A stretch of 64,000 nt of DNA from Rhodoferax sp. (GTDB lineage Bacteria; Pseudomonadota; Gammaproteobacteria; Burkholderiales; Burkholderiaceae_C): assembly GCF_030697375.1 (NCBI RefSeq), contig NZ_JAUYQD010000002.1, forward strand, positions 21,524-85,523, written 5' to 3'. Below are positions 44,048 through 53,722 of the stretch, piece by piece. The translations under genes were made by a program, and so were the position numbers. The stretch's first letter is position 1. Each line of letters begins with the position of its first letter. Under the pieces are notes generated by a model. That model saw nothing but the letters and a program-made list of their open reading frames with translations, had not been told where the DNA came from and searched no databases.

Positions 44048-44653
44048 TTACTCGGCCTCGCCGTCCGCCCCACCCGCACCCTTGCGCCCCTTGAAGCTCA
44101 CAATCGGCGCCAGCCTGGCCTCACGCAATTCATCCAGCGTAAAACCCAAAGCCTGCAGAGGCGGCGGGACCCGTTTTTTACTTACTTTTTGACCCGGCTT
44201 GACTACAGGCGCATCACTCCAAACGATCTGCCACCCTACACCACCATCCGCAGCCACCACTCTTTCCAAAACACCCCGAAATTTCTTGCGACTGGGACTC
44301 ACTTGCCCAGCTGCCGCAGCCCCCATGGGGGCCTTGAGCGTGATGTCCACCATTTGGCCTGCGAAACGCTCGTAATCCTGTTCGTGGCGCAATGGACGGT
44401 CGATGCCAGGAGACGAAATCTCTAGACGCTTGTATTCCACCCCATCCACCTCCAGCGCAAACTGCAGCTGACGATTGACCTTCTCGCAATCCTCTACATT
44501 GATGAACTGCTCCACGGCAGGCACACCCTCTACAGGCGGAACCCAGGGCAAATCGATGGTAATACGCAGCAAACCACCGGCAGAGCGTTCGATCTCCACC
44601 AGGTCATACCCCAAACCAATGACGGTTTGCTCAACAATTTCCCGTAATGCCAC
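44048..44653 (-). CDS. rimP: Ribosome maturation factor RimP
   Basis: 201 residues. It starts [42 protein letters not shown], with [47 protein letters not shown] as the conserved centre and a C-terminal SH3-like domain. It is somewhat longer than the 150-160 residues of E. coli RimP, with additions around residues 110-150 and at the end ([16 protein letters not shown]). It is needed for 30S maturation and is the first gene of the nusA operon here. Confidence 0.93.
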   Translation of the reverse strand: MALREIVEQTVIGLGYDLVEIERSAGGLLRITIDLPWVPPVEGVPAVEQFINVEDCEKVNRQLQFALEVDGVEYKRLEISSPGIDRPLRHEQDYERFAGQMVDITLKAPMGAAAAGQVSPSRKKFRGVLERVVAADGGVGWQIVWSDAPVVKPGQKVSKKRVPPPLQALGFTLDELREARLAPIVSFKGRKGAGGADGEAE

Positions 44654-44684
44654 GTAAAAATCAGCCTATTCAAAAACAATCGAC

Positions 44685-44716
44685 CAAAAAAAACGGGCGG
44701 TAATTACCCGCCCGCT
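44685..44716 (-). terminator. Intrinsic terminator between the Yej-like operon and rimP
   Basis: On the minus strand a GC-rich stem (GCGGGCGGGTAATTACCGCCCG, one bulge) is followed by eight T residues. By orientation it lies upstream of rimP and downstream of nothing else visible on that strand except read-through from the Yej-like genes, whose last gene ends at 44775. It would insulate the nusA operon from them. Confidence 0.75.
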
Positions 44717-44774
44717 TGGTCGTGAGCTTTGGATTGTACTGCAAAAGTGCGAAAAACCCTTGATTTTTAAGGAA

Positions 44775-46367
44775 TTATTCCGCCGCCGCGAGCAGGATCT
44801 GGGTGTATTCGTGCTGTGGCTGGCCAAAGACTTGCGCCACAGAACCGCGCTCCATGATTTTCCCGCCCTGCATCACCAGAACCTGATGGGCCATGGCACG
44901 AACGACCGCCACATCGTGGGTGATCAGAAGATAAGCCAAACCCCGTTCACGCTGCAAGCCCTGCAGCAGTTGCAAGATCTGCTGCGCCATCGTGACATCC
45001 AGCGCACTGGTGGGCTCATCCAGCACCAGCAGCCGCGGCTGCACGATGAGTGCCCGGGCAATAGCAATGCGTTGGCGCTGGCCGCCGGAAAACTGGTGTG
45101 GATAACGCTCCAGCAAGCCGGGAAACTGCCCCTCGTCCAAACCCACTTCGCCCAAGGTATTTCTCACCCGCTGGCAGCGCTGGGCGGCAGACAGCTCCGG
45201 TTCGTGCACCAGCAGTCCCTCGCCCACAATTTCTTCCACCGTCATGCGTGGCGACAGCGACGAAAAGGGGTCCTGAAACACCACTTGCACGTCTTTGCGC
45301 AAGGCGCGGTCCGCATGGACACCCGCCCCCCAACTTTGCCCGAACAAAGACATGGCACCCTTGAACTTCAGCAGACCCAGAGCCGCCAAAGCCAAGGTGG
45401 ATTTGCCCGAGCCCGACTCCCCCACTACCCCCAGGGTCTGACCAGACGGCAACTCCAGGTCCAGCTGCGACACCGCCACAAATTCACCATGGGAAAACCA
45501 GCCGCGCAAACCCGGCAGGGGCACCGGATAAGCCACCCGTATGCCGCGCGCGACCAAGGCCGGTTCGGCTGTTGCGGGGCTTTCGAGCACATTGCGCACA
45601 GGCTTGCTGCCCATCAACCGGCGGGTGTAAGCGTGTTGCGGCGCAGCAAACAGGTCCGCCACCGCACCTTGCTCAACGATGCGCCCGCTTTCCATCACGG
45701 CCACACGGTCGGCAAACTGGCGCACCAGGTTCAGGTCATGGGTGATCAGCAACACGGCCATGCCGTATTTTTTTTGCAAATCGGTGAGCAAGTCCAAAAT
45801 CTGCTTGCGCACCGTCACATCCAAGGCGGTAGTTGGTTCGTCGGCCAACAACAGTTGGGGGCGACATGCCAGGGCCATGGCGATCATGGCCCGCTGGCGC
45901 TGGCCGCCGGACAGCTGGTGGGGGTAGGCTTTGGCCCGGCGTGCCGGATCTTCAATTCCCGTATCCGCTATTAATTTAATAGCTGCTTGCGCACATTCTG
46001 CGGGGGCCAGGCCCATTTTTAGCTGTAGAACTTCGGCAATCTGCTCTCCGATGGTGAACACCGGGTTCAGTGCCGTCATGGGCTCCTGGAAAATCATGGC
46101 GATGTCTTGCCCCCGAATGGCTTGCAGCTGGCGCGAAGGCAGATGCAGCAAATCGACTTTGCGCTCCCCCGGTGCGAACCACGCATGGCCCTGCACCTGC
46201 GCGCCTTGGACCAACCCCAGCAGACTCAAGGCCGTTACCGTCTTCCCGGAACCCGACTCCCCCACCAGTGCCAGCTTTTCACCCGCTTTGATCTCAAAGT
46301 CAACCCCATGGACCACCGTACGCCCACCGAAGGACAACTCCAGCCCCTGAACCCGTAACAAACTCAT
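44775..46367 (-). CDS. yejF: Peptide ABC transporter ATP-binding protein with two nucleotide-binding domains (YejF-like)
   Basis: 530 residues with two complete ABC domains. Domain 1: Walker A GESGSGKTVTALS, signature LSGGQRQRAMIAMALACRPQLLLADEPTTALD. Domain 2: GESGSGKSTLALAALG, FSGGQRQRIAIARALIVQPRLLVLDEPTSALD. Fused duplicated ATPases are typical of YejF in the YejABEF peptide importer, and the gene order supports this. A family-1 repeat lies in frame in the helical part of domain 1, giving GLAPAECAQAAIKLIADTG. The start overlaps the preceding permease gene by four bases (ATGA). Confidence 0.92.
   Translation of the reverse strand: MSLLRVQGLELSFGGRTVVHGVDFEIKAGEKLALVGESGSGKTVTALSLLGLVQGAQVQGHAWFAPGERKVDLLHLPSRQLQAIRGQDIAMIFQEPMTALNPVFTIGEQIAEVLQLKMGLAPAECAQAAIKLIADTGIEDPARRAKAYPHQLSGGQRQRAMIAMALACRPQLLLADEPTTALDVTVRKQILDLLTDLQKKYGMAVLLITHDLNLVRQFADRVAVMESGRIVEQGAVADLFAAPQHAYTRRLMGSKPVRNVLESPATAEPALVARGIRVAYPVPLPGLRGWFSHGEFVAVSQLDLELPSGQTLGVVGESGSGKSTLALAALGLLKFKGAMSLFGQSWGAGVHADRALRKDVQVVFQDPFSSLSPRMTVEEIVGEGLLVHEPELSAAQRCQRVRNTLGEVGLDEGQFPGLLERYPHQFSGGQRQRIAIARALIVQPRLLVLDEPTSALDVTMAQQILQLLQGLQRERGLAYLLITHDVAVVRAMAHQVLVMQGGKIMERGSVAQVFGQPQHEYTQILLAAAE
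45969..46021 (+). repeat. Family-1 dispersed repeat inside the yejF-like gene
   Basis: GCTATTAATTTAATAGCTGC, TTGCGCACATTCTGCGGGGGCCAG is close to the consensus and shows the inverted pair TATTAA-TTTAATA at its left end. On the yejF strand it encodes APAECAQAAIK. Confidence 0.85.
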
Positions 46368-47440
46368 TGGTCCGCCTTTCGGGGGTCCAACGCGTCGCGC
46401 AAGGCGTCACCCATCAGCGTCAGCAGCAGCAGGGTGACCACCAGCACTGCAAACGTGGACAACGAAATCCACCAGGCGTCGATATTGTTCTTGCCTTGCG
46501 ACAGCAGTTCCCCCAGCGAGGGCGTGCCCGGTGGCACCCCCAGGCCCAGAAAATCCAGCGACGTGAGCGCCAAAATGGCACCGCTCATGCGAAACGGCAG
46601 GAAGGTCACCACCGGCGTCAGGCTGTTGGGCAGCACATGGCGCACGATGATCTTCCAGTCCGACACGCCCAGCGCCTTGGCCGCGCGCACATAGTCCAGT
46701 TGCCGGTTGCGCAAAAATTCGGCCCGCACATAGTCGCTCAACCCCATCCAGCCAAACAGGCTGAGCAACACCAGCAGCAAGGCGATGCTGGGGGCGAACA
46801 CCGCACTAAAAATAATCAACAGGTACAACTCGGGCATCGAGCTCCAGACCTCGATAAAGCGCTGGAACACCAGATCTGTCTTGCCACCAAAAAAACCCTG
46901 CACGGCCCCGGTCACGACGCCCAACGCCACCCCCGTCACAGTCAAGGCCAAGGCGAATAACACACTGACGCGAAAGCCGTAGATCAGCTGCGCCAACAGG
47001 TCGCGCCCCCGGTCATCGGTACCCAGCCAATTGGCCCGGCTGGGCGGCGCGGGGTTGGGCGCTTTGGCAAAGTAGTTGAGGGTTTTGGCGCCATAGGGGT
47101 TGGGCGCAAACAGCGCCCAGTTGCCCGGCTCGGCCAAGCGCTGCTGGATAAAGGGGTCGAGGTAATCGGTTGGCGTCGCGAAATCACCGCCAAAAGTGGT
47201 TTCGGGGTAGTCGTGCAGCAGGGGGGTATACACCTGTCCCTGGTAAACCAGCAGCAGTGGGCGGTCGTTGGACACCAGTTCAGCCAACAGGCTCAGCACC
47301 AGCAATACGCAAAAAATCAGCAAACTGGCGTAGCCCAGGCGGTTGCGCCGGAAGCGTAGCCAAGCGCGACGCGAGGGCGAGGCCCCGGCGGGGGTTGGTA
47401 AACGCTCAGTCAAATTTGACACGGGGGTCCGCCCAGACAT
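46364..47440 (-). CDS. yejE: Peptide ABC transporter permease (YejE-like)
   Basis: 358 residues. One N-terminal helix (YASLLIFCVLLVLSLLAELV), a periplasmic loop of about 80 residues with DYPETTFGGDFATPTDYLDPFI, then the binding-protein-dependent transport domain: GTDDRGRDLLAQLIYGFRVSVLFALALTVTGVALGVVTGA, and the EAA-type loop YVRAAKALGVSDWKIIVRHVLPNSLTPVV. The GTDDRGRD and large-loop features are typical of YejE/OppC permeases. Its start overlaps the end of the yejB-like gene by 35 bases. Confidence 0.92.
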   Translation of the reverse strand: MSGRTPVSNLTERLPTPAGASPSRRAWLRFRRNRLGYASLLIFCVLLVLSLLAELVSNDRPLLLVYQGQVYTPLLHDYPETTFGGDFATPTDYLDPFIQQRLAEPGNWALFAPNPYGAKTLNYFAKAPNPAPPSRANWLGTDDRGRDLLAQLIYGFRVSVLFALALTVTGVALGVVTGAVQGFFGGKTDLVFQRFIEVWSSMPELYLLIIFSAVFAPSIALLLVLLSLFGWMGLSDYVRAEFLRNRQLDYVRAAKALGVSDWKIIVRHVLPNSLTPVVTFLPFRMSGAILALTSLDFLGLGVPPGTPSLGELLSQGKNNIDAWWISLSTFAVLVVTLLLLTLMGDALRDALDPRKADQ

Positions 47441-48434
47441 AACACAGGTCCGAAATCAATTTGGTCACCAGTCCGATCAAGGTAAAGAGGTAGAGCGTGC
47501 CCATGACCACCGGGTAGTCGCGCCGAATCACACTCTCGTAACTCAGCAAGCCCAGGCCATCGAGGGAAAACAGGGTTTCGATCAACAGCGAACCGGTAAA
47601 GAAGGCGCCGATAAACGCCGCTGGAAAGCCGGTGATGATGGGGATCATGGCGTTGCGCAGCACATGTTTCCACAGCACCTGTCGTTCGGAGAGGCCCTTG
47701 GCCCGGGCCGTCACCACGTACTGCTTGCGTATTTCTTCCAAAAACGCATTTTTGGTCAGCATGGCGGTCACCGCAAAACTGCCCAGCACCATGGCGGTGA
47801 CCGGCAAGGCAATGTGCCAGAGGTAGTCGGCAATGCGCGCGCCCCAGCCCATTTGCTCCCAGCCACTGGAGGTAAGGCCCCGCAGCGGAAACCACTGCAA
47901 TTGCCCGCCAAACACCACCAGCAGGGCCACGCCCAGCACAAAGCCGGGAATCGCATACCCCACCAGGATCAGCAAGGTGGTCACCATGTCAAACCGCGAC
48001 CCCGCACGCACGGCCTTGGCCACGCCCAGGGGTACGGCGATCAGGTAGCTGATAAAAAAGGTCCACAGCCCCAAACTCATGGAGACCGGCAGCTTTTCCC
48101 AAATGAGTTGGGAGACTTCGCGGTTCTGGAAAAAGCTTTTACCCAAATCAAAGCGCGCAAACTGCACCAGCATCTGCCAAAAACGCTCGGGCGCGGGTTT
48201 GTCAAAGCCATACAGGGCTTTGGCCTGTTCAATGCGTTTGGGGTCCACCCCCTGGGAGCCCCGGTAGCTCAAACCACCGCCTTCGGCTCCGCCACCCGCG
48301 CCCGCCTTGGCCTCCGCCAGGTACTGCTCCACCGGCCCGCCGGGCACAAACTGGATCACCACAAAGGTCAATAACAAAACACCCAACAGCGTGGGCACCA
48401 TCAAGATGAGGCGTTTCAGGGCGTAGAGGAACAT
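47406..48434 (-). CDS. yejB: Peptide ABC transporter permease (YejB-like)
   Basis: 342 residues. It starts FLYALKRLILMVPTLLGVLLLTFVVIQFVPGGPVEQYL, the OppB/YejB N-terminus. A periplasmic stretch (GAGGGAEGGGLSYRGSQGVDPKRIEQAKALYGFDKPAPERF) separates it from five further helices, and the EAA loop is YVVTARAKGLSERQVLWKHVLRNAMIPI. With the YejE-like protein it forms the inner-membrane channel. YejABEF in E. coli imports microcin C and peptides; the physiological substrate here is unknown. Confidence 0.92.
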   Translation of the reverse strand: MFLYALKRLILMVPTLLGVLLLTFVVIQFVPGGPVEQYLAEAKAGAGGGAEGGGLSYRGSQGVDPKRIEQAKALYGFDKPAPERFWQMLVQFARFDLGKSFFQNREVSQLIWEKLPVSMSLGLWTFFISYLIAVPLGVAKAVRAGSRFDMVTTLLILVGYAIPGFVLGVALLVVFGGQLQWFPLRGLTSSGWEQMGWGARIADYLWHIALPVTAMVLGSFAVTAMLTKNAFLEEIRKQYVVTARAKGLSERQVLWKHVLRNAMIPIITGFPAAFIGAFFTGSLLIETLFSLDGLGLLSYESVIRRDYPVVMGTLYLFTLIGLVTKLISDLCYVWADPRVKFD

Positions 48435-48595
48435 GTTAAGGCCTTATGCGCCGGGCCGCCCCAAGCAAGGCCAGCCCCCTCGGAGCTGAGTTCTGCGGCT
48501 CCCAGCCTGCCTGCGCAGGATGGGACAGAACGAAGAGACCTTGCCTCTGGCATCGGCCTGTACAGCAGCCCGCATAGCGCAGGAGCGTGGGGGCC
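48435..48595. other. Intergenic repeat-like stretch between yejA-like and yejB-like genes
   Basis: 161 GC-rich bases without an ORF. It starts with GGGCCGCCCCAAGCAAGGCCAGCCCCCTCGG, a style of intergenic repeat I associate with Comamonadaceae, and ends with GCGTGGGGGCCTC; several short inverted arms are present. It may reduce the permease/ATPase message relative to the binding-protein message. Confidence 0.4.
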
Positions 48596-50395
48596 TCATG
48601 GCTTTGCCCACCAGGTTTCAATGGCCCAGGTTTCACCTTGGGCATAGGGCGGCATCGGATCGGGGCGGTTCAGCCGCCAGGCATTGAAGGCCATGCGGTG
48701 TGTTCCGGCAGACCATTGCGGCACCAGCAAATGGCTGTGCCCAATCACCCGGTCCAAGGCACGGCAGGCGGGCAACAGCTCCGCCTGTGTTTTGGCCCCG
48801 GTGATGTGCTGAATCAAGGCGTCCACGGCCGGGCTTTTGATACCACTGTGGTTGCCGGAGTCTTCCTGGTCGGCCGCCTTGCTGCCAAACAGGTCTGCAA
48901 ACTCCTGCCCCGGGTTGTGGGTGCCCTGGTAGGCCAGGGAGGTGATGTCAAATTCAAATTTTTGCAGGCGCTGTTGGTACAGCGCAAAGTCCACCGGCCT
49001 GAAAACCAGCTTGACCCCGATTTTCTCCAGGTTGCGCGCCCAGGGCGTGACGACCCGGGCGCCGGCTTCGTTGCTGTCCAAATACTCCAGCTCCAGCACC
49101 TCATTCGCGGCATTGCGCAAAGCGCCCTCACGGTAGGTCCAACCCGCTTCTTTCAACAATGCCTGCGCCTGGCGCAGGTTCTCGCGCAAACTGCTGTCGC
49201 CATCGGTGCGCGGTGACACCGCCACCGGGCCAAACACAGCCGCAGGAACTTGTTTTGACCAAGGCTCCAGCAAGGCCAGCTCCTGCGCACTGGGTAGGCC
49301 ACTGGCTTGGCAATCGGTATTGCCAAACAGGCCCTGCACCCGCTGGTAGGCGCCGTAGAACATTTGCCGACTCATCCATTCAAAATCCAGCGCCAAGCCC
49401 AGCGCCTGGCGTACCCGCACATCCTTGAGCTTGGGGCGCCGGGTATTGAACACATAACTCTGAAAACCGGTGGGCAAGCGGTGCTGGAATTCGGCCTTGA
49501 GCAGTTCGCCGGAATCAAATTTGCGCCCATTGACCCGTCTGGCCCAGTCACCGGCGGAGAAAAAACGCATCAAATCAAACTCCCCCGCCTTGAGCGCTTC
49601 GAGCCGGGCCGTGTTGTCTTTGTAGATCTTGACGGTGATGCGGTCAAAGTTGGCAGTCCCGCGCCGCACATTGAGGTTTTGGGCCCAGTAGGCAGCATCG
49701 CGCACATAGGTGATGTCCTTGCCAAAATTGACCGGGCCAATTTTGTACGGCCCGCTGCCAATGGGAATGTCCATCACGATCTGGTCAAACGGCTTGGCCA
49801 CCCCCTTGTCCACGCCCCAACGGTGGCTGAACACCGGCAGGCCTCCTACGGTCAAGGGCAATTCACGGTTCGGGCGCTTGAAACGGAAGCGTACCGTCAA
49901 GGCATCGACCACCTCCGCAGCGCTCACCTCTTCAAAAGCGCTGCGGTAGCCCGGCGAGGCAAGCGGCCCCGTCAAGGTGTCAAAGCTGTGCTTCACGTCC
50001 CGGGCCAACACCGGATCACCATTGTGGAAACGGGCCTGGGCGCGCAATCGGAAGGTCGCACTCAGGCCATCAGGGGACACCACCACGTCTTCGGCCAGCA
50101 GCCCGTAACCTGTGGCGGTCTCATCCAAAGCCCCCACCAGCAGGGTATCGAACATCAAATTGCTCAGGTACGCCGGAGCCGAACCTTTGATGGTGAAGGG
50201 ATTGTATTTATCAAAGGTGGACAGCCGGAGATTGCTCACCAGCCGCAACTCGCCCCCCTTGGGCGCGTTGGCATTCACGTAGCTGAACTGCGTAAAACCC
50301 GGGGAATACTTCATCTCACCCCACAGCGCATAGCCGTGCGCAGCCCAACCCGTTCCAGCGAACAAGGACAGCAAGAAGACAAAGAGGTAACGCAT
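48596..50395 (-). CDS. yejA: Extracellular solute-binding protein, family 5 (YejA-like)
   Basis: 599 residues from the ATG at 50395; the track start at 50497 lies in the divergent promoter region and inside fabI. Signal peptide: RYLFVFLLSLFAGTGWAAHGYA. Mature features: WGEMKYSPGFTQFSYVNANAPKGGELRLVSNLRLSTFDKYNPFTIKG, then DTLLVGALDETATGYGLLAEDVVVSPDGLSATFRLRAQARFHNGDPVLARDV. The PKGG-LRL N-terminus is typical of YejA. It is the first gene of the yejABEF-like operon and captures peptides in the periplasm. It is divergent from fabI across 43 bases. Confidence 0.92.
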   Translation of the reverse strand: MRYLFVFLLSLFAGTGWAAHGYALWGEMKYSPGFTQFSYVNANAPKGGELRLVSNLRLSTFDKYNPFTIKGSAPAYLSNLMFDTLLVGALDETATGYGLLAEDVVVSPDGLSATFRLRAQARFHNGDPVLARDVKHSFDTLTGPLASPGYRSAFEEVSAAEVVDALTVRFRFKRPNRELPLTVGGLPVFSHRWGVDKGVAKPFDQIVMDIPIGSGPYKIGPVNFGKDITYVRDAAYWAQNLNVRRGTANFDRITVKIYKDNTARLEALKAGEFDLMRFFSAGDWARRVNGRKFDSGELLKAEFQHRLPTGFQSYVFNTRRPKLKDVRVRQALGLALDFEWMSRQMFYGAYQRVQGLFGNTDCQASGLPSAQELALLEPWSKQVPAAVFGPVAVSPRTDGDSSLRENLRQAQALLKEAGWTYREGALRNAANEVLELEYLDSNEAGARVVTPWARNLEKIGVKLVFRPVDFALYQQRLQKFEFDITSLAYQGTHNPGQEFADLFGSKAADQEDSGNHSGIKSPAVDALIQHITGAKTQAELLPACRALDRVIGHSHLLVPQWSAGTHRMAFNAWRLNRPDPMPPYAQGETWAIETWWAKP

Positions 50396-50438
50396 GCGAC
50401 AATTCTGCCTTAGTCGAAGCATTTTTTGAGAGGACGAT

Positions 50439-51233
50439 ATGGGCTTTTTAACTGGCAAGAAGTTGTTGATCACGGGTGTGTTGTCAAACCGTTCCATTGC
50501 CTATGGCATTGCCAAATCCTGCCATGCGCAGGGCGCCGAGCTGGCATTCAGCTACGTGGGGGAACGCTTCAAGGACCGTATCACCGAATTCGCTGCCGAT
50601 TTTGATTCGAAGCTGATTTTTGACTGTGATGTGGGTGACGATGCCCAAATTGAGAAGCTGTTCGTTGATTTGGCGGTGCACTGGCCCAAGTTTGACGGCT
50701 TTGTGCACAGCATCGGCTACGCACCCCGCGAAGCCATTGCAGGTAATTTTCTGGACGGTCTGACCCGCGAAAACTTCCGCATCGCCCACGACATCAGCGC
50801 CTACAGCTTTCCGGCCATGGCCAAGGCCGCCCTGCCCTATCTGAATGAAAATTCATCTTTGCTCACCCTGACCTACCTGGGCGGCGTGCGTGTGGTGCCC
50901 AGCTACAACACCATGGGTTTGGCCAAGGCCTCGCTGGAGTCCTCCGTGCGCTACCTGGCGGACGCCATCGGCCCGCGCGGCATGCGTGTCAACGGACTGA
51001 GCGCAGGTGCGATCAAGACTCTGGCCGCCAGTGGCATCAAGGATTTTGGCCGCTTGCTAGCCATTTCTGCCAACGCATCGCCCCTGCGGCGCAATGTGAC
51101 CATTGACGAGGTGGGCAATGTCGCGGCCTTCTTGTTGAGCGATCTGGCCTCGGGCATGACCGGGCAGATTTCTTATGTGGACTGTGGCGTCAGCCAGACA
51201 GCCGTGGCCGTCGTCGAAGCGCCCAACGCCTGA
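50439..51233 (+). CDS. fabI: Enoyl-[acyl-carrier-protein] reductase (NADH) FabI
   Basis: 264 residues, the size of FabI. FLTGKKLLITGVLSNRSIAYGIAKSCHAQGAELAFSY is the nucleotide-binding start. DGFVHSIGYAPREAIAGNFLDGLTRENF and the catalytic stretch YLGGVRVVPSYNTMGLAKASLE carry the Tyr...Lys pair of the FabI type. The RBS is GAGAGGA before the ATG. It catalyses the last reduction of each fatty-acid elongation cycle and is the target of triclosan-type inhibitors. Confidence 0.96.
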   Translation: MGFLTGKKLLITGVLSNRSIAYGIAKSCHAQGAELAFSYVGERFKDRITEFAADFDSKLIFDCDVGDDAQIEKLFVDLAVHWPKFDGFVHSIGYAPREAIAGNFLDGLTRENFRIAHDISAYSFPAMAKAALPYLNENSSLLTLTYLGGVRVVPSYNTMGLAKASLESSVRYLADAIGPRGMRVNGLSAGAIKTLAASGIKDFGRLLAISANASPLRRNVTIDEVGNVAAFLLSDLASGMTGQISYVDCGVSQTAVAVVEAPNA

Positions 51234-51242
51234 AGTTGTAAG

Positions 51243-51300
51243 TAAAAATAGCTGCTAGCCCCCGTAGAACGGGCGCAAGCAGCTATTAAATCAATAGCAA
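51243..51300 (-). repeat. Family-1 dispersed repeat, intergenic, with full hairpin
   Basis: AATAGCTGCT...AGCAGCTATT are 10-bp perfect arms enclosing CCCGT-aga-ACGGG. Read on the minus strand it is TTGCTATTGATTTAATAGCTGCTTGCGCCCGTTCTACGGGGGCTAG, close to the family consensus. It lies between the convergent fabI and decarboxylase genes, where it could act as a bidirectional terminator-like structure. Confidence 0.85.
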
Positions 51301-51304
51301 TTGC

Positions 51305-53593
51305 TCAGGTCTTGACGCAATCTGCGTAGTAGTGCATCTGGCCGTCCGGCCCCACTTCTTCCACCAAGCCGTGAATGTCCGTCTCAAAACCCGGGCACTG
51401 GGTATTGAATTCGCGTGAGAACTTGAGGTAATCCACAATCTTGCGGTTGAAGACCTCACCCGGAATCAGCAAGGGAATGCCAGGCGGGTAGGGCGTGACC
51501 AAGCCCACCGTCACGCGGCCTTCCAGGTGGTCAATCTCGACCCGTTCGGTTTTGCGCAGCGCAATATGGGCATATGCATCGCTGGGCTTCATGGCCGGCA
51601 CCAGGTCGCTCAGGTACATATCGGTGGTCAGCCGGGCAATGTCGTACTTGGCGTAGAGCTGGTGCACGTGCTGGCACAGATCCGCCAATCCCATTTTTTC
51701 GTACTTGGGATGCTTTTGGCAGAACTCGGGCAGGATGCGCCACATGGGCTGGTTCTTGGCGTAGTCGTCCTTGAACTGCTGCAAGGCCGTCAGCATGCTA
51801 TTCCAGCGGCCCTTGGTGATGCCGATGGTGAACATGATGAAGAAGCTGTACAAGCCGGTTTTCTCCACCACCACCCCGTGTTCGGCCAGGAATTTGGTGA
51901 CGATGCTGGCGGGAATACCGGTCTTGGCGAACTTGCCGTTCAGGTCCATGCCCGGTGTCACGATGGTTGATTTGATCGGGTCCAGCATGTTGAAACCGGT
52001 CGCCATCTTGCCAAAGCCGTGCCAGTTGACACCAGCCTTGGCTTTGGCCGATTCGCCCTTGATGATCCAGTCATCGGCGCGGCCAATGCCCTCGTCCACC
52101 AGTTTGTCAGGGCCCCAGACCTTGAACCACCAGTCGGCGCCGTATTCCTCATCGACCTTGCGCATGGCGCGGCGGAAGTCCAGCGCTTCGGCAATGCTTT
52201 CTTCGACCAAAGCGGTACCACCGGGGGGCTCCATCATGGCAGCCGCCACGTCGCAACTGGCAATGATGCTGTACTGCGGGGAGGTACTGGTGTGCATCAA
52301 ATACGCTTCATTGAACAGGTGTTTGTCCAGCTTGACGGTTTGCGAATCCTGTACCAGCACGTGGCTGGCCTGGCTGATACCCGCCAACAGCTTGTGGATG
52401 GACTGCGTGGCGTACACCATGGCGTGTTTGGGACGCGCCCGGTTTTTGCCCATGGCATGGTAGGTGCCATAAAACGGGTGAAATGCCGCATGGGGCAACC
52501 AGGCTTCGTCAAAGTGGATGTTCTCCACATAGCCGTCCAGCATGCCTTTGACGGTTTCGGTGTTGTACAACACACCGTCGTAGGTGGACTGCGTCAGTGT
52601 CAATACGCGGGGCTTGATGCTATTGACATCCACCCCTTTCAGGTGCTGCTGAATCAGGGGATTGGCCTGGATTTTGGCCTTGATCGAGGCCTGCTCAAAC
52701 TCGCTCTTAGGGATAGGGCCGATGATGCCAAAGTGGTTGCGCGTGGGCTTCAAGAACACAGGGATAGCCCCGGTCATGATGATGGCGTGCAAATTGGACA
52801 CATGGCAATTGCGATCCACCACGACCACGTCGTTGGGCGCCACAGTGTGGTGCCACACCATTTTGTTGCTGGTGCTGGTGCCGTTGGTCACAAAGAAGCA
52901 ATGGTCGGCATTGAAAATACGCGCCGCATTGCGCTCGCTGGCTGCCACCGGACCCGTGTGGTCCAACAGCTGGCCCAACTCTTCCACCGCGTTGCACACG
53001 TCGGCGCGCAGCATGTTTTCACCAAAAAACTGGTGGAACATTTGCCCCACCGGGCTCTTCAAAAACGCCACGCCACCCGAGTGACCCGGGCAATGCCAGG
53101 AATAGGAACCATCTTCCGCGTAGTCCAGCAAGGCCTTGAAGAAGGGTGGTTGCACGCCTTCCAGGTAGCTCTTGGCCTCGCGGATGATGTGGCGCGCCAC
53201 AAACTCCGGCGTGTCCTCGAACATATGGATAAATCCATGCAACTCGCGCAAGATGTCGTTGGGGATATGGCGCGAGGTTTTGGTTTCGCCATACACATAG
53301 ATGGGCACATCCAGGTTCTTGCGCCGCACCTCTTCAATGAAATGGCGCAGGTTCAGCACAGCGGGGTCCAAATCGGGCCCGGGGGTGAATTCTTCGTCGT
53401 CAATCGACAAAATGAAGGCGCTGGCCCGGCTTTGCTGCTGTGCAAACTGGCTCAAATCGCCGTAGCTGGTCACACCCAGAACCTCAAACCCCTCTGACTC
53501 AATGGCCTGCGCCAGCGCACGAATCCCCAATCCTGAGGTATTTTCAGAACGAAAATCTTCGTCAATGATGATGATGGGAAAACGAAACTTCAT
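51305..53593 (-). CDS. Arginine/lysine/ornithine decarboxylase (PLP-dependent, group III)
   Basis: 762 residues from the ATG at 53593; the 931-residue ORF in the track continues into the divergent nfeD region. The N-terminal response-regulator-like wing domain is FRFPIIIIDEDFRSENTSGLGIRALAQAIESEGFEV. The PLP domain has SWHCPGHSGGVAFLKSPVG, FFVTNGTSTSNKMVWH, HFDEAWLPHAAFHPFYG, and the Schiff-base lysine in YATQSIHKLLAGISQASHV. The size and domains match AdiA/LdcI/SpeC-type enzymes. The residue before His-Lys is Ile (SIHK), where the E. coli enzymes have STHK. Which amino acid is used cannot be decided from sequence by eye. Confidence 0.9.
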   Translation of the reverse strand: MKFRFPIIIIDEDFRSENTSGLGIRALAQAIESEGFEVLGVTSYGDLSQFAQQQSRASAFILSIDDEEFTPGPDLDPAVLNLRHFIEEVRRKNLDVPIYVYGETKTSRHIPNDILRELHGFIHMFEDTPEFVARHIIREAKSYLEGVQPPFFKALLDYAEDGSYSWHCPGHSGGVAFLKSPVGQMFHQFFGENMLRADVCNAVEELGQLLDHTGPVAASERNAARIFNADHCFFVTNGTSTSNKMVWHHTVAPNDVVVVDRNCHVSNLHAIIMTGAIPVFLKPTRNHFGIIGPIPKSEFEQASIKAKIQANPLIQQHLKGVDVNSIKPRVLTLTQSTYDGVLYNTETVKGMLDGYVENIHFDEAWLPHAAFHPFYGTYHAMGKNRARPKHAMVYATQSIHKLLAGISQASHVLVQDSQTVKLDKHLFNEAYLMHTSTSPQYSIIASCDVAAAMMEPPGGTALVEESIAEALDFRRAMRKVDEEYGADWWFKVWGPDKLVDEGIGRADDWIIKGESAKAKAGVNWHGFGKMATGFNMLDPIKSTIVTPGMDLNGKFAKTGIPASIVTKFLAEHGVVVEKTGLYSFFIMFTIGITKGRWNSMLTALQQFKDDYAKNQPMWRILPEFCQKHPKYEKMGLADLCQHVHQLYAKYDIARLTTDMYLSDLVPAMKPSDAYAHIALRKTERVEIDHLEGRVTVGLVTPYPPGIPLLIPGEVFNRKIVDYLKFSREFNTQCPGFETDIHGLVEEVGPDGQMHYYADCVKT

Positions 53594-53722
53594 CGAGTAA
53601 CTCCAGCAAGAGGCAAAAAAACGGGAAAACAGGCGCGAAGTGTAAGGACTAATTGTGTCCAACATGTGGTGCTGCACAGCTTTTGACCCACAATGTGGCG
53701 TTGTCAACACACTGAGGGATCT

